Shown: positions 1 to 6,562 of the stretch, piece by piece
Layout: each line of letters opens with the position of its first letter
Position numbering within the stretch: position 1 is the stretch's first letter
Source: Methanobacteriota archaeon
Lineage (GTDB): Archaea; Thermoplasmatota; Poseidoniia; Poseidoniales; Poseidoniaceae
NCBI GenBank assembly: GCA_002726395.1
Contig: PBTA01000067.1
Location: 1 to 12,113 of the forward strand
DNA length: 12,113 nucleotides
Direction: 5' to 3'
Made by a program: the position numbers and the translations under genes
Notes under the pieces: model-generated
What the model was told of the DNA's origin: nothing
The model's input: only the letters and a program-made list of their open reading frames with translations
The model's database searches: none

Positions 1-4
1 AAAA

Positions 5-250
5 TTATATCAATTGGTTTATTGAAGAATGGCCACCAAAAATAAATAAAAATAATAGATTAATGTATCCAAAAAAATGGAATCCACCAGAGATATTAAA
101 TAATGTAACATCATAATTATTTTTTATAATATTTATTATAATGAAAAATATAGAAATAGTAGGTAAAAGACAAAAGGACAAAATTAATAAAGCAAATGAT
201 CCAACTACTAACTCGGTAGTGATAACATGGAACGTGGCTGAAGAGATCAT
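5..250 (-). CDS. Small AT-rich integral membrane protein, 81 aa, unknown function
   Basis: I do not recognise the family. The protein is very hydrophobic: one long membrane segment at about residues 15-42 (LLILSFCLLPTIS core, then a run of Ile/Phe) and a second at about 55-72 (HFFGYINLLFLFIFGG). Two histidines, H8 and H57, sit near the segment ends. The gene is supported despite its size: its ATG overlaps the upstream stop as ATGA, and a perfect GGAGG lies 7 bases before the ATG. This implies translational coupling to the anchor-V-like gene before it. The stop is a TAA only 4 bases from the window edge. The first 180 bases are only about 20% G+C by my count, far below neighbouring genes; Ile/Phe/Asn codons explain part of this. 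The protein could be a shortened relative of a longer membrane protein, possibly one working with the Cys/His-motif partners, but that is speculation. Confidence 0.7.
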   Translation of the reverse strand: MISSATFHVITTELVVGSFALLILSFCLLPTISIFFIIINIIKNNYDVTLFNISGGFHFFGYINLLFLFIFGGHSSINQLI

Positions 251-1320
251 TTCTCATCCTCCAAATATTCATGACCGTACCATTTCCATTGTTCCATTGT
301 CCAACCATTAGGCAACCCCCCTTCGGGTAAAGGTGGCGTACTGCCAACTGAATCTTCTTGTTTAGGCAGAAGGTTTGTTTGATCGATTTCCTTTGACAGG
401 TCTTCTTGATCGTTCCAATAACGAGATTGTAGTGTTAATACTAAGGTAAGGAAGAATATGCAAAAGGCGAAGGATTGGAGATAAACCTGCAATTGATTAA
501 CCGCTAATGCGGGCTCTTGAGCCGCGATTCTAAACCATGGAGTGATCTGGGTTGGCCCGTCTCCATTCATCACCGCTCGCCATTCAATAATCGATGGCTG
601 AAGTGCTGGAGGTAACTCAAATTCCCACGAGTTGTTGTCAACTAGAGTCGCGTTTATGCTATTGGAAGGCTGGTCGACTAATCGCCATTCTATTGCCAAT
701 TGTTCAACATCGCTAGTAGCGACTGGCACTGTTGTTTGCTGACCTAAATCTCGACTAATAATTGGAGAATATTCGCTTGAGAGTCTGGGAAGATTATCGG
801 GAACTGGTAAGACATCTATGTCAAGTCCTGAACTAATCGCGAAATATGGAGTATTTTGTCCACCATGATGGATTGATAAATAAAATGTGGTAGATTCAAG
901 AACTGTTGGTTTTACTGTCCATGAAATTGTGTAGACTTCATTGAAGGAAGATCCGGCTATTTCCACGTAATTGTTGTCTCCACCATTGACGTCAGAAATT
1001 ACCTGCCAACCCCCGTCTTCTGGTAAGTCGCTGTGACCAGTGACGTCGGTTAGTAAAAACAAGCCAATAGCATCTGAAGAGGAGAACGAAATACCGCTAA
1101 CTGAGGCGGTAATTGATACCGGTAAACCAAGATAAGCATCTCCGTCTAGATTCAGCTCTAGGAGGGCTGGAGAGGTTTGGTTTTGTGAGGCATCTCCGTG
1201 ACAAGCCCCTCCGCACTGCATGTCAAAATCACCATCCCCAACTCCGCCAGGGTTAGCTCCTCCAAGGGAAGTTAGGCTCAGCAATATTACTAGAGATAGA
1301 ACAATACTGATTCTATTCAG
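247..1320 (-). CDS. Secreted, membrane-anchored anchor-V-like protein with CxxxCH motif and GWTMEQW cytoplasmic tail
   Basis: Predicted surface protein of 357 aa if translation begins at the CTG at 1320. That start lies 7 bases after GGAGGG and gives a signal peptide (MNRISIVLSLVILLSLTS, then GGANP). A TTG at 1284 would lose the charged end of this signal. The mature N-terminus carries CGGACH (C36, C40, H41), then an SPA-containing beta-rich domain to about residue 170. This matches the head domain of the upstream gene in layout and resembles the choice-of-anchor V / Reeler-like family. A second beta domain follows (about 175-265), then one membrane helix (about 279-297). A roughly 60-residue cytoplasmic tail ends in PPLPEGGLPNGWTMEQWKWY (from residue 329). 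That tail motif is one I recall from Marine Group II proteins; it may be a protein-binding module. The gene starts 2 bases after the upstream stop and overlaps the downstream start. Heme binding is possible but unproven, because CxxxCH is not the usual spacing. Confidence 0.8.
   Translation of the reverse strand: MNRISIVLSLVILLSLTSLGGANPGGVGDGDFDMQCGGACHGDASQNQTSPALLELNLDGDAYLGLPVSITASVSGISFSSSDAIGLFLLTDVTGHSDLPEDGGWQVISDVNGGDNNYVEIAGSSFNEVYTISWTVKPTVLESTTFYLSIHHGGQNTPYFAISSGLDIDVLPVPDNLPRLSSEYSPIISRDLGQQTTVPVATSDVEQLAIEWRLVDQPSNSINATLVDNNSWEFELPPALQPSIIEWRAVMNGDGPTQITPWFRIAAQEPALAVNQLQVYLQSFAFCIFFLTLVLTLQSRYWNDQEDLSKEIDQTNLLPKQEDSVGSTPPLPEGGLPNGWTMEQWKWYGHEYLEDEK
258..262 (-). promoter_or_regulatory. 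Shine-Dalgarno site GGAGG for the 81-aa membrane protein
   Basis: The minus strand reads GGAGGATGAGAAATG. GGAGG lies 7 bases before the ATG at 250 and inside the Leu-Glu-Asp codons at the end of the preceding gene. Together with the ATGA overlap it shows that the small downstream frame is a real, coupled gene. Confidence 0.8.
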
Positions 1321-1322
1321 TT

Positions 1323-3869
1323 TTAGTCCCTCCTTTGTAGCAAGCCTAAGGCAGTGATTAAGATACTGACTGCCAAGAATAACAGTCCAAGATAGAGGCC
1401 GCCGGTTTCTGATAATCCGCTAGCAGATTCAGTAGTCGTGTCAACCTCGAAATTGGAAAGCGTCATAGAACCTGCAACTAATTGCTGACCACCAATTACC
1501 GGAATTACAGTGTAATTTGTTGAACCTGCAACAATTGGACTATCACTAAATTTGAATTGATCAGTCTCATCGATTTGGAAATTGTTGCGCATGATCAAAA
1601 ATGTAGCTGACTCCCCGTCCCATTGCCAAGTAAGGTCAACTTCACCAGCATCATTTTGGGCGACTAGGGCCGATATAGTGGGCCCTTGTGTCGTTTGTAT
1701 CGACTGTGTAGTAGTGGCAGTACTTCCTAAATCATCTTCAACGGTAAGAGATATGCTAGTTGTGCCAGTGGTAATAATAGAAATAATCTCTCCCTCACTT
1801 GACATTGGGTTACCGATATTATCGTACCATTGCCAATAATAGTTTGCAATAATTCCGTCTAAATCATATGATTGTGTTGCATTAATTACGATTAATTCTC
1901 CAGACCAAAGGTTAGCAGATTCTATGTTTATATTCGCTACTGGCTCAACATTATCAACATTAATTTGCCATGTTTCAACTTGTGGTGATACCTCGCCATC
2001 GTCGAAGGTTATCTGACAAGTCCATGATTGCCCAGCACCAAAATATTGAGCAGCAACAAATGTAGAATTATCTAATGAACCCTCTCTAAAGCCATTTCTT
2101 AACCACGAAATTTGAAAATTTATCTGATCATTATCTGCATCGGTGAATTCTGGAAGAATTGTTAGGCCTGACGCTTGATTATCAACAAAGGAAATATTCG
2201 CAGGCATTTCTTCAATTGTTACCGACGGCATAGAATTTTGAATTATTATGGACGATTCTAATGACTCAATACTGAGTTGTGTACCATCGTTTCCGTAAAC
2301 TGATACGGTCCAATTTTCTCCTTTAGTGGTAAGCGAGGCAGGTATAGTATTTTGATTTGCCAAATCGGTTTGCTCGACGCCGTCCTTGTGCCAAATAATT
2401 GTTGCAGGCGCCATTGCATCATCATCCAAGTCACTGTAAGTGTAGGTGAAACTCAGTGAATCATTAGTGTATGAAATAGCTGGTACTAATTGGAGATCAC
2501 CAATGTCCGGTGCTGAATTCATTATCGTAACATCAACAGAAGACCAAGTTGACCAATCAATTCCATCGCTGACTCTAATTTTAGCCGACCAAATCTGATT
2601 TTTTTCGGTTGATGATGATTGTATAATTGTCGAAGATTGCTCAGTCATGGTATCATCCACACGCCATTCTATCTCAGTAGCAATAATCTGGTCACCATCT
2701 AAATCTTGAGTATTATATGTCAAAAACAGGTCACTCAATGTTGTTGGCAGAGATGGTGAAATTACTGGAAATGTCACTTCTGGAGGGTTGTTAGGCTGTA
2801 TTACTTGCCCAATTGTTATGATTTGTGATGACCTAGATTCAATATCCTCACCATCAGATGCCGTGACTTCTACTCGCCACTCATCACCTTCACGGGTGGC
2901 AATTGATGGCACAATTGTATCATTATTGAACTCTGTAACAAGTACTCCATCTAGGTACCAGTGAATCTCAATTGTCAAGCTATCTTGGTCATCATCTGAT
3001 ACACTGTACGAGACTGCTAAATCTTCAGAGTCATCTGGTGTGGATGGTGTTATTTCTGGTGCATTTAGAGTAGGTGGAGTATTTTGAATTGTTACTGTAT
3101 TACTGGTTTGTAATGTGCCATAATCAGCCCCGTCACTAGGTCGAACTGTAGCATACCAATCTTGACCTTTTGTTGTTTGACTTGGCGGTACAGTCAACCC
3201 TGTGATTGTACCAGAAGGTAGTGCTTGAGAATCACGGTACCAAGTTATTTCACTACCTGACTCAGGATCATTGTCAGGATCGCTATATGTGTAACTAAGC
3301 GTCAGAGACTCTGCAGTTTTTGCATCAGTTGGAGATAGCATAACGTTTGACGCTGATGGAGGGTTATTGACTGGTATATTTTCAGGGACTTGAACTACAT
3401 CAGTAACCCAACGATCACCACTATTTTGGCTATTACCGTTAGTGGTCATTCCCGCCATCTCAAAATTGACAGTACCCGCACCTGCGGCAGGTGAAGTCCA
3501 TTCAAAACTCCAAGAACGGTAACTACTACCCGTAATGCTGTGAGTCGCACTATTACCTTGGCTATTTACATTGACCAACATTAATCCAAATCCAGTGCTT
3601 AGAGTGCCCTTGTCAACTTCTAGTGAGAATCCACCATTCGAACCAGAAACACCTCCACTAACCGAGACCGTTACCTGATACAATTTGTTTACATCATAAG
3701 AGGCCGGTAAGCCGGAAATCGATACACTAGCAGGGCTAGTTCCAGATTGAGAATGACAATTACAACCCGATGCTTGGTTGTAAACTCCTCCCTCATAACC
3801 TTGGATTGCTGGGACCAGTAACAGAATTGAGACCATCAGAATGGCAACGATTACCCTACGCTGACCCAT
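1323..3869 (-). CDS. Secreted, membrane-anchored protein: anchor-V-like head, five Ig-like repeats, PKD-like and FN3-like domains
   Basis: Large surface protein. I choose the ATG at 3869 (848 aa) because it gives a compact signal peptide (MGQRRVIVAILMVSILLLVP). A GTG at 3890 adds 7 residues and neither start has a clear ribosome site. Residue numbers below count from that GTG. After the signal comes CNCH (43-46), then a domain with features typical of choice-of-anchor V / Reeler-like heads: YQVTVSVSGG, GGFSLEV, SFEWTSPAAGAGTVNFEMAG and NGNSQNSGD (about 50-170). Five Ig/cadherin-like repeats of about 90 residues follow (176-647), then a PKD-like domain (648-734, with SYDLDG and YYWQWYD), an FN3-like domain (about 735-815), an anchor helix (831-850) and a short QRRD tail. 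Several N-glycosylation sequons (NDT, NWT, NIS, NST, NAT, NYT) fit an archaeal surface location. Probable role is adhesion or extracellular ligand binding; the ligand is unknown. The next gene starts 2 bases after the stop, so the two are probably co-expressed. Confidence 0.88.
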   Translation of the reverse strand: MGQRRVIVAILMVSILLLVPAIQGYEGGVYNQASGCNCHSQSGTSPASVSISGLPASYDVNKLYQVTVSVSGGVSGSNGGFSLEVDKGTLSTGFGLMLVNVNSQGNSATHSITGSSYRSWSFEWTSPAAGAGTVNFEMAGMTTNGNSQNSGDRWVTDVVQVPENIPVNNPPSASNVMLSPTDAKTAESLTLSYTYSDPDNDPESGSEITWYRDSQALPSGTITGLTVPPSQTTKGQDWYATVRPSDGADYGTLQTSNTVTIQNTPPTLNAPEITPSTPDDSEDLAVSYSVSDDDQDSLTIEIHWYLDGVLVTEFNNDTIVPSIATREGDEWRVEVTASDGEDIESRSSQIITIGQVIQPNNPPEVTFPVISPSLPTTLSDLFLTYNTQDLDGDQIIATEIEWRVDDTMTEQSSTIIQSSSTEKNQIWSAKIRVSDGIDWSTWSSVDVTIMNSAPDIGDLQLVPAISYTNDSLSFTYTYSDLDDDAMAPATIIWHKDGVEQTDLANQNTIPASLTTKGENWTVSVYGNDGTQLSIESLESSIIIQNSMPSVTIEEMPANISFVDNQASGLTILPEFTDADNDQINFQISWLRNGFREGSLDNSTFVAAQYFGAGQSWTCQITFDDGEVSPQVETWQINVDNVEPVANINIESANLWSGELIVINATQSYDLDGIIANYYWQWYDNIGNPMSSEGEIISIITTGTTSISLTVEDDLGSTATTTQSIQTTQGPTISALVAQNDAGEVDLTWQWDGESATFLIMRNNFQIDETDQFKFSDSPIVAGSTNYTVIPVIGGQQLVAGSMTLSNFEVDTTTESASGLSETGGLYLGLLFLAVSILITALGLLQRRD
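1328..1333 (-). promoter_or_regulatory. Shine-Dalgarno site GGAGGG that decides a CTG start
   Basis: The minus strand reads AAAGGAGGGACTAAAACTG. The site sits in the last codons of the upstream gene (its TAA is at 1323-1325). Counting 7 bases downstream reaches the CTG at 1320-1318, in frame with the anchor-V-like gene. There is no ATG, GTG or TTG at that distance. The site lies 43 bases from the TTG at 1284, too far to serve it. Confidence 0.7.
1950..3365 (-). repeat. Array of five diverged Ig/cadherin-like protein repeats
   Basis: Five units of roughly 90-95 codons lie in the preceding gene, at residues 176-270, 271-362, 368-457, 459-553 and 554-647 (GTG numbering). Most begin with a Pro-containing linker (NPPS, TPPT, NPPE, APDI, MPSV). 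Each has a D-x-D/DxDxD-type acidic turn (SDPDNDP, SDDDQD, QDLDGD, SDLDDD, TDADND), then a hydrophobic-W strand (ITWYRD, IHWYLDG, IEWRVDD, IIWHKDG, ISWLRNG). Each ends with a W strand and a D-G turn: DWYATVRPSDG, EWRVEVTASDG, IWSAKIRVSDG, NWTVSVYGNDG, SWTCQITFDDG. The acidic turns suggest calcium-stabilised rods. The copies are diverged, so the array looks old rather than recently expanded. Confidence 0.8.
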
Positions 3870-3929
3870 AAGGTGACTATTTCGTCGCACTATTGAACAT
3901 TTACGGATGATTGCATAAGGAAATACCAG

Positions 3930-6065
3930 TTAGAAGTCAAGCAACGACTTTTGAGGTTGCTTGGGCGAAGATGTTTGTGGGGCTTCATCTGATTCTCTTA
4001 ACTGGGCAGAGTCATTGAGTGCTTGATTCAGTGAGGCTTCATCCCAAACAGTAAGTCCCAGGCTCTCCGCTTTTGTTAGTTTAGTACCGGCATTTTCGCC
4101 GGCAATCAAAACATCAAGTTTAGCAGAAATCGAGCCTACAACCTTGCCGCCCGCGGCTTTCACCATTAATTGTATAACTTTACGTGGCTGAGTTAACGTA
4201 CCAGTAATACAGAATGTCATGCCCTCAAACTTGCCGCTGGAAACTGTGGCTGGCTCCTCGTCCAGTACTAAGTGATTTGACAACTCAAGAATTAGAACTC
4301 GTCGCAGTTCCAAACCATCACGAACTTGTATGGCAACTTTTTCGCCAATACCATCATGTTCACAAAGGCCTCGAATGGCAAAATTTGATTTGTGTGGTTT
4401 GCCGCTTTCATCAAGTTCTGGGCCGTAAGCCTCGTCACCCATTTCTGCATGAGTTCCCCTTAACCAGTCAAACATTCCCTCAAGCGTCTTGACATGGCTA
4501 GCGAATAGGGATGCGAGTTCTGGCCCGATACCTGGAAGGCCAAGTGCATGGATGAATTTACCTAGAGTCATTTGTTTAGTTCGAGTTAATTCGGACAAAA
4601 CATTCTGTGCAGACTTCTGCCCCATCCGCTCAAGACTAGTCAAATCTTGAATGGTTAATCCATACAGCCCTGAAATAGATGAAAGCAGATTTGCATCGAG
4701 TAATTGTTCAACCAATTTCTCACCAATACCATCCATCTCTAAAGCTCGACACCAATAGAGGATTGACCGGCTAGTTCGTGCCTCACACAACATATTGTGA
4801 CATTTTAGAAAGGCTCCTTCAGCAATCAGGGTTGAATCGCAGGAAGGGCAAATTTGAGGAATGATGATTTCACACTCATCGGGAAGCTCGTGCTGAAATT
4901 GCGTGCCATCTGCATGATAACGATCCGCTAAGTCTTCTTGTTTGGCTCTACCGAGGCTGTGTTCAATTTTAGGGATTACATCCCCACGTCGAACGATAAG
5001 AATCTTATCACCTATTTTCACTCCAAGCCTTGCGACTTCACCTGGGTTGTGTAGAGTTGTGTTTTCCACGGTCACTCCGCCAACACTCTGTGGAGCAATT
5101 CTTGCCACTGGGGTTACATTGCCGGTTCTGCCGGTTTGCCAATCTACGCTGAGCAGTACGGAGGTTGCTTCCTCTGGTGGAAATTTCCATGCCAGTGCCC
5201 AACGTGGATGATGGGCAGTCATACCGAGGTTGTTGCGTTGCCGTAAATCATCGAGTTTGAAGACAATGCCGTCTATTTCAAACTCAAAGTCACTCCGCTT
5301 GCTAGACCATTCTCTAGTATGTTCAATCATTGCTTTTTGTGGTGAATCTGTTTCGAAGATTGTCCAAGGTGCTGGCTCTATACCCGCTTTTTGCAACCAG
5401 GCCAGTAATTCACTATCATGATTTGCAGTTGGCGACTCATTGACGAACTTTACATCATAGGCACAAAACACCAAATCAGCAGCATCTGCCTTACCATCAC
5501 CGTGTTTTTGACGCAGAGCGCCCGAGCAAAGATTACGCGGATTTGGTGAAACATCGCGATATTTCTGCTCAAATGTTGCCAATGGCATGACTACTTCACC
5601 GCGCACATGACAATCCGCAGCAACGTTAAGTCGAAGTGGAATGTTGGTAACTAACTTAGCATTTAGTGTGACATCTTCGCCTCTTTCTCCGCTCCCTCTT
5701 GTTGCAGCGCGGTGCAGGTTACCAGCGACGTATTCTAGCGACAGCGCTGAGCCATCTAATTTTGGTTGGGCGAGGTATCGCTTGCCGCCAAATGTAGATT
5801 GAGTTACAAAGTGAGTTATGTCTTCATCTGTAGTACCCTTATCTAGAGACCGCATTGGGAACATGTGGTCTACCTTTTCAGTGCCCGGCAGTGGTTCCGG
5901 GCCAACTTCATGTAACACTGAATGGTTAGGGTCTAGTGATTTTAGTTCGTCCCACAACTTATCAAAATCTGCATCTGAAATCTCCGGCGCTGAATGATTA
6001 TAGTACAATTCTCGATGATAGCGAACTGCCGCAGAGAGTTCCTCGATTCTCTGCTTGTCGGCCAT
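3930..6065 (-). CDS. ligA: NAD-dependent DNA ligase LigA with C-terminal PIP-like peptide
   Basis: Seals nicks with 3'-OH and 5'-phosphate ends using NAD+. The 711 aa are slightly longer than typical bacterial LigA (about 670). Domains in order: NAD-binding Ia (about 5-75, with LYY and SDADFD); adenylation domain with nucleophile K102 in KLDG, TRGSGERGEDVT (120s), VRGEV (E157), NPRNLCSGALRQ, EIDGIVFK (K270) and AWKFPPEE (K294); OB fold with GRTGNVTPVARIAP and GDVIPKIE; a four-Cys zinc finger (C406, C409, C422, C427); helix-hairpin-helix repeats; a BRCT domain (about 611-684, CITGTL). All key catalytic residues I could check are present. Differences from the usual form are TRGS where TRGD is standard, an extra loop of roughly 30 residues at about 536-570 between hairpins, and a Ser/Pro/Gln-rich tail ending QKSLLDF (705-711), which fits QxxLxxF. 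AGGTG lies 7 bases before the ATG. The gene presumably derives from a bacterial ligase by ancient transfer. It sits 31 bases after the PPC gene. Confidence 0.97.
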   Translation of the reverse strand: MADKQRIEELSAAVRYHRELYYNHSAPEISDADFDKLWDELKSLDPNHSVLHEVGPEPLPGTEKVDHMFPMRSLDKGTTDEDITHFVTQSTFGGKRYLAQPKLDGSALSLEYVAGNLHRAATRGSGERGEDVTLNAKLVTNIPLRLNVAADCHVRGEVVMPLATFEQKYRDVSPNPRNLCSGALRQKHGDGKADAADLVFCAYDVKFVNESPTANHDSELLAWLQKAGIEPAPWTIFETDSPQKAMIEHTREWSSKRSDFEFEIDGIVFKLDDLRQRNNLGMTAHHPRWALAWKFPPEEATSVLLSVDWQTGRTGNVTPVARIAPQSVGGVTVENTTLHNPGEVARLGVKIGDKILIVRRGDVIPKIEHSLGRAKQEDLADRYHADGTQFQHELPDECEIIIPQICPSCDSTLIAEGAFLKCHNMLCEARTSRSILYWCRALEMDGIGEKLVEQLLDANLLSSISGLYGLTIQDLTSLERMGQKSAQNVLSELTRTKQMTLGKFIHALGLPGIGPELASLFASHVKTLEGMFDWLRGTHAEMGDEAYGPELDESGKPHKSNFAIRGLCEHDGIGEKVAIQVRDGLELRRVLILELSNHLVLDEEPATVSSGKFEGMTFCITGTLTQPRKVIQLMVKAAGGKVVGSISAKLDVLIAGENAGTKLTKAESLGLTVWDEASLNQALNDSAQLRESDEAPQTSSPKQPQKSLLDF
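3938..3963. repeat. Perfect 8-bp inverted repeat at the 3' end of ligA
   Basis: CAAGCAAC at 3938-3945 and GTTGCTTG at 3956-3963 are perfect reverse complements separated by 10 bases. The element lies within the last codons of ligA, over those for the C-terminal PIP-like peptide. In the transcript it would form an 8-bp hairpin ending 5 bases before the stop codon. No T-run follows, so a classical terminator is unlikely; RNA processing or chance are alternatives. Confidence 0.5.
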
Positions 6066-6072
6066 GGTTACG

Positions 6073-6077
6073 CACCT
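6073..6077 (-). promoter_or_regulatory. Shine-Dalgarno-like AGGTG before ligA
   Basis: The minus strand reads AAGGTGCGTAACCATG. AGGTG can pair with the conserved ACCUCC end of 16S rRNA and lies 7 bases before the ATG at 6065, which supports that start. Confidence 0.55.
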
Positions 6078-6096
6078 TAGTCATAGGCTTTGAATA

Positions 6097-6525
6097 TCAC
6101 GAAAATTGTAACCCAAGCAGTTGTACATCTGCCAATGGACAACGAGTCATTACGGCGTTTGACATTATCCTTAAGTGTATTTCAGCAACTACTGCAATAG
6201 TTGAGGAAAACATGTGCCCGGCGTGAACTGTATTGTCGTCATCTGACCAACAACAATGGATGTGAGTGAAGGGTTTTCCATCTTGTGTTCGAGCGATATT
6301 ACCCGATAGACTGACTAATTCTGAAGGATTGTCAAGTTGTCTTTTGATGTAGATGCCTTCATTGTTCATGTAACCATAGATATTATCGCGTGTCCGTCCT
6401 ATACCACTGGTAATTGCTGCGGCATTGAAGCCAACCTCCTGTGCCAGCTTCTGCAAAGAGGCGTGTATTTCCTCTCCCGGATCAATCCTTACCAACAAGT
6501 CTTCATCGCTTCTAGTCCATTCCAT
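6097..6525 (-). CDS. PPC (DUF296) domain protein, 142 aa
   Basis: Single-domain member of the PPC (plants and prokaryotes conserved) family, also called DUF296; in plants the domain is joined to AT-hook DNA-binding motifs, while prokaryotic members are usually stand-alone and tend to form trimers. Matching features are RIDPGEEIHASLQKLAQE (13-30), an AAAITSGIGRTRDNIYGY stretch (35-52), ELVSLSGNIAR (69-79) and the histidine cluster THIHCCW...VHAGHMF with H88, H90, H101 and H104, which is the family's likely metal site. It lacks an AT-hook or any other DNA-binding segment, so a direct regulatory role cannot be claimed. The length is normal for the family. The ATG at 6525 has no strong ribosome site; an inverted repeat lies 7 bases upstream. 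It sits 31 bases before ligA and is probably co-transcribed with it. The biochemical role in archaea is not established. Confidence 0.88.
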   Translation of the reverse strand: MEWTRSDEDLLVRIDPGEEIHASLQKLAQEVGFNAAAITSGIGRTRDNIYGYMNNEGIYIKRQLDNPSELVSLSGNIARTQDGKPFTHIHCCWSDDDNTVHAGHMFSSTIAVVAEIHLRIMSNAVMTRCPLADVQLLGLQFS

Positions 6526-6532
6526 GGTTTTC

Positions 6533-6553
6533 CCAATAGAATTCGCCTATTGG
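6533..6553. promoter_or_regulatory. 7-bp inverted repeat between the membrane-protein and PPC genes, possible operator
   Basis: CCAATAG (6533-6539) and CTATTGG (6547-6553) are perfect reverse complements around a 7-base spacer. The element fills more than half of the 37-base gap and ends 7 bases before the ATG of the PPC gene. It could be an operator for a dimeric regulator or a weak hairpin after the upstream gene. No T-run follows on the transcribed strand, which argues against a terminator. Confidence 0.4.
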
Positions 6554-6562
6554 TCATAACGG

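Noticed and set aside
117..347. 76-codon open frame on the minus strand
   Set aside because: It overlaps both the end of the anchor-V-like gene and most of the 81-aa membrane protein in another frame. The latter has a perfect ribosome site and a coupled start; this one has neither.
1950..3365. Ig-like repeat array considered as a CRISPR-like or recent tandem DNA repeat
   Set aside because: The units are about 280 bases, diverged in DNA, and conserved only as a protein pattern.
4214..5421. Plus-strand open frames inside ligA
   Set aside because: They run antisense to a conserved ligase whose motifs are intact throughout and have no recognisable protein features.
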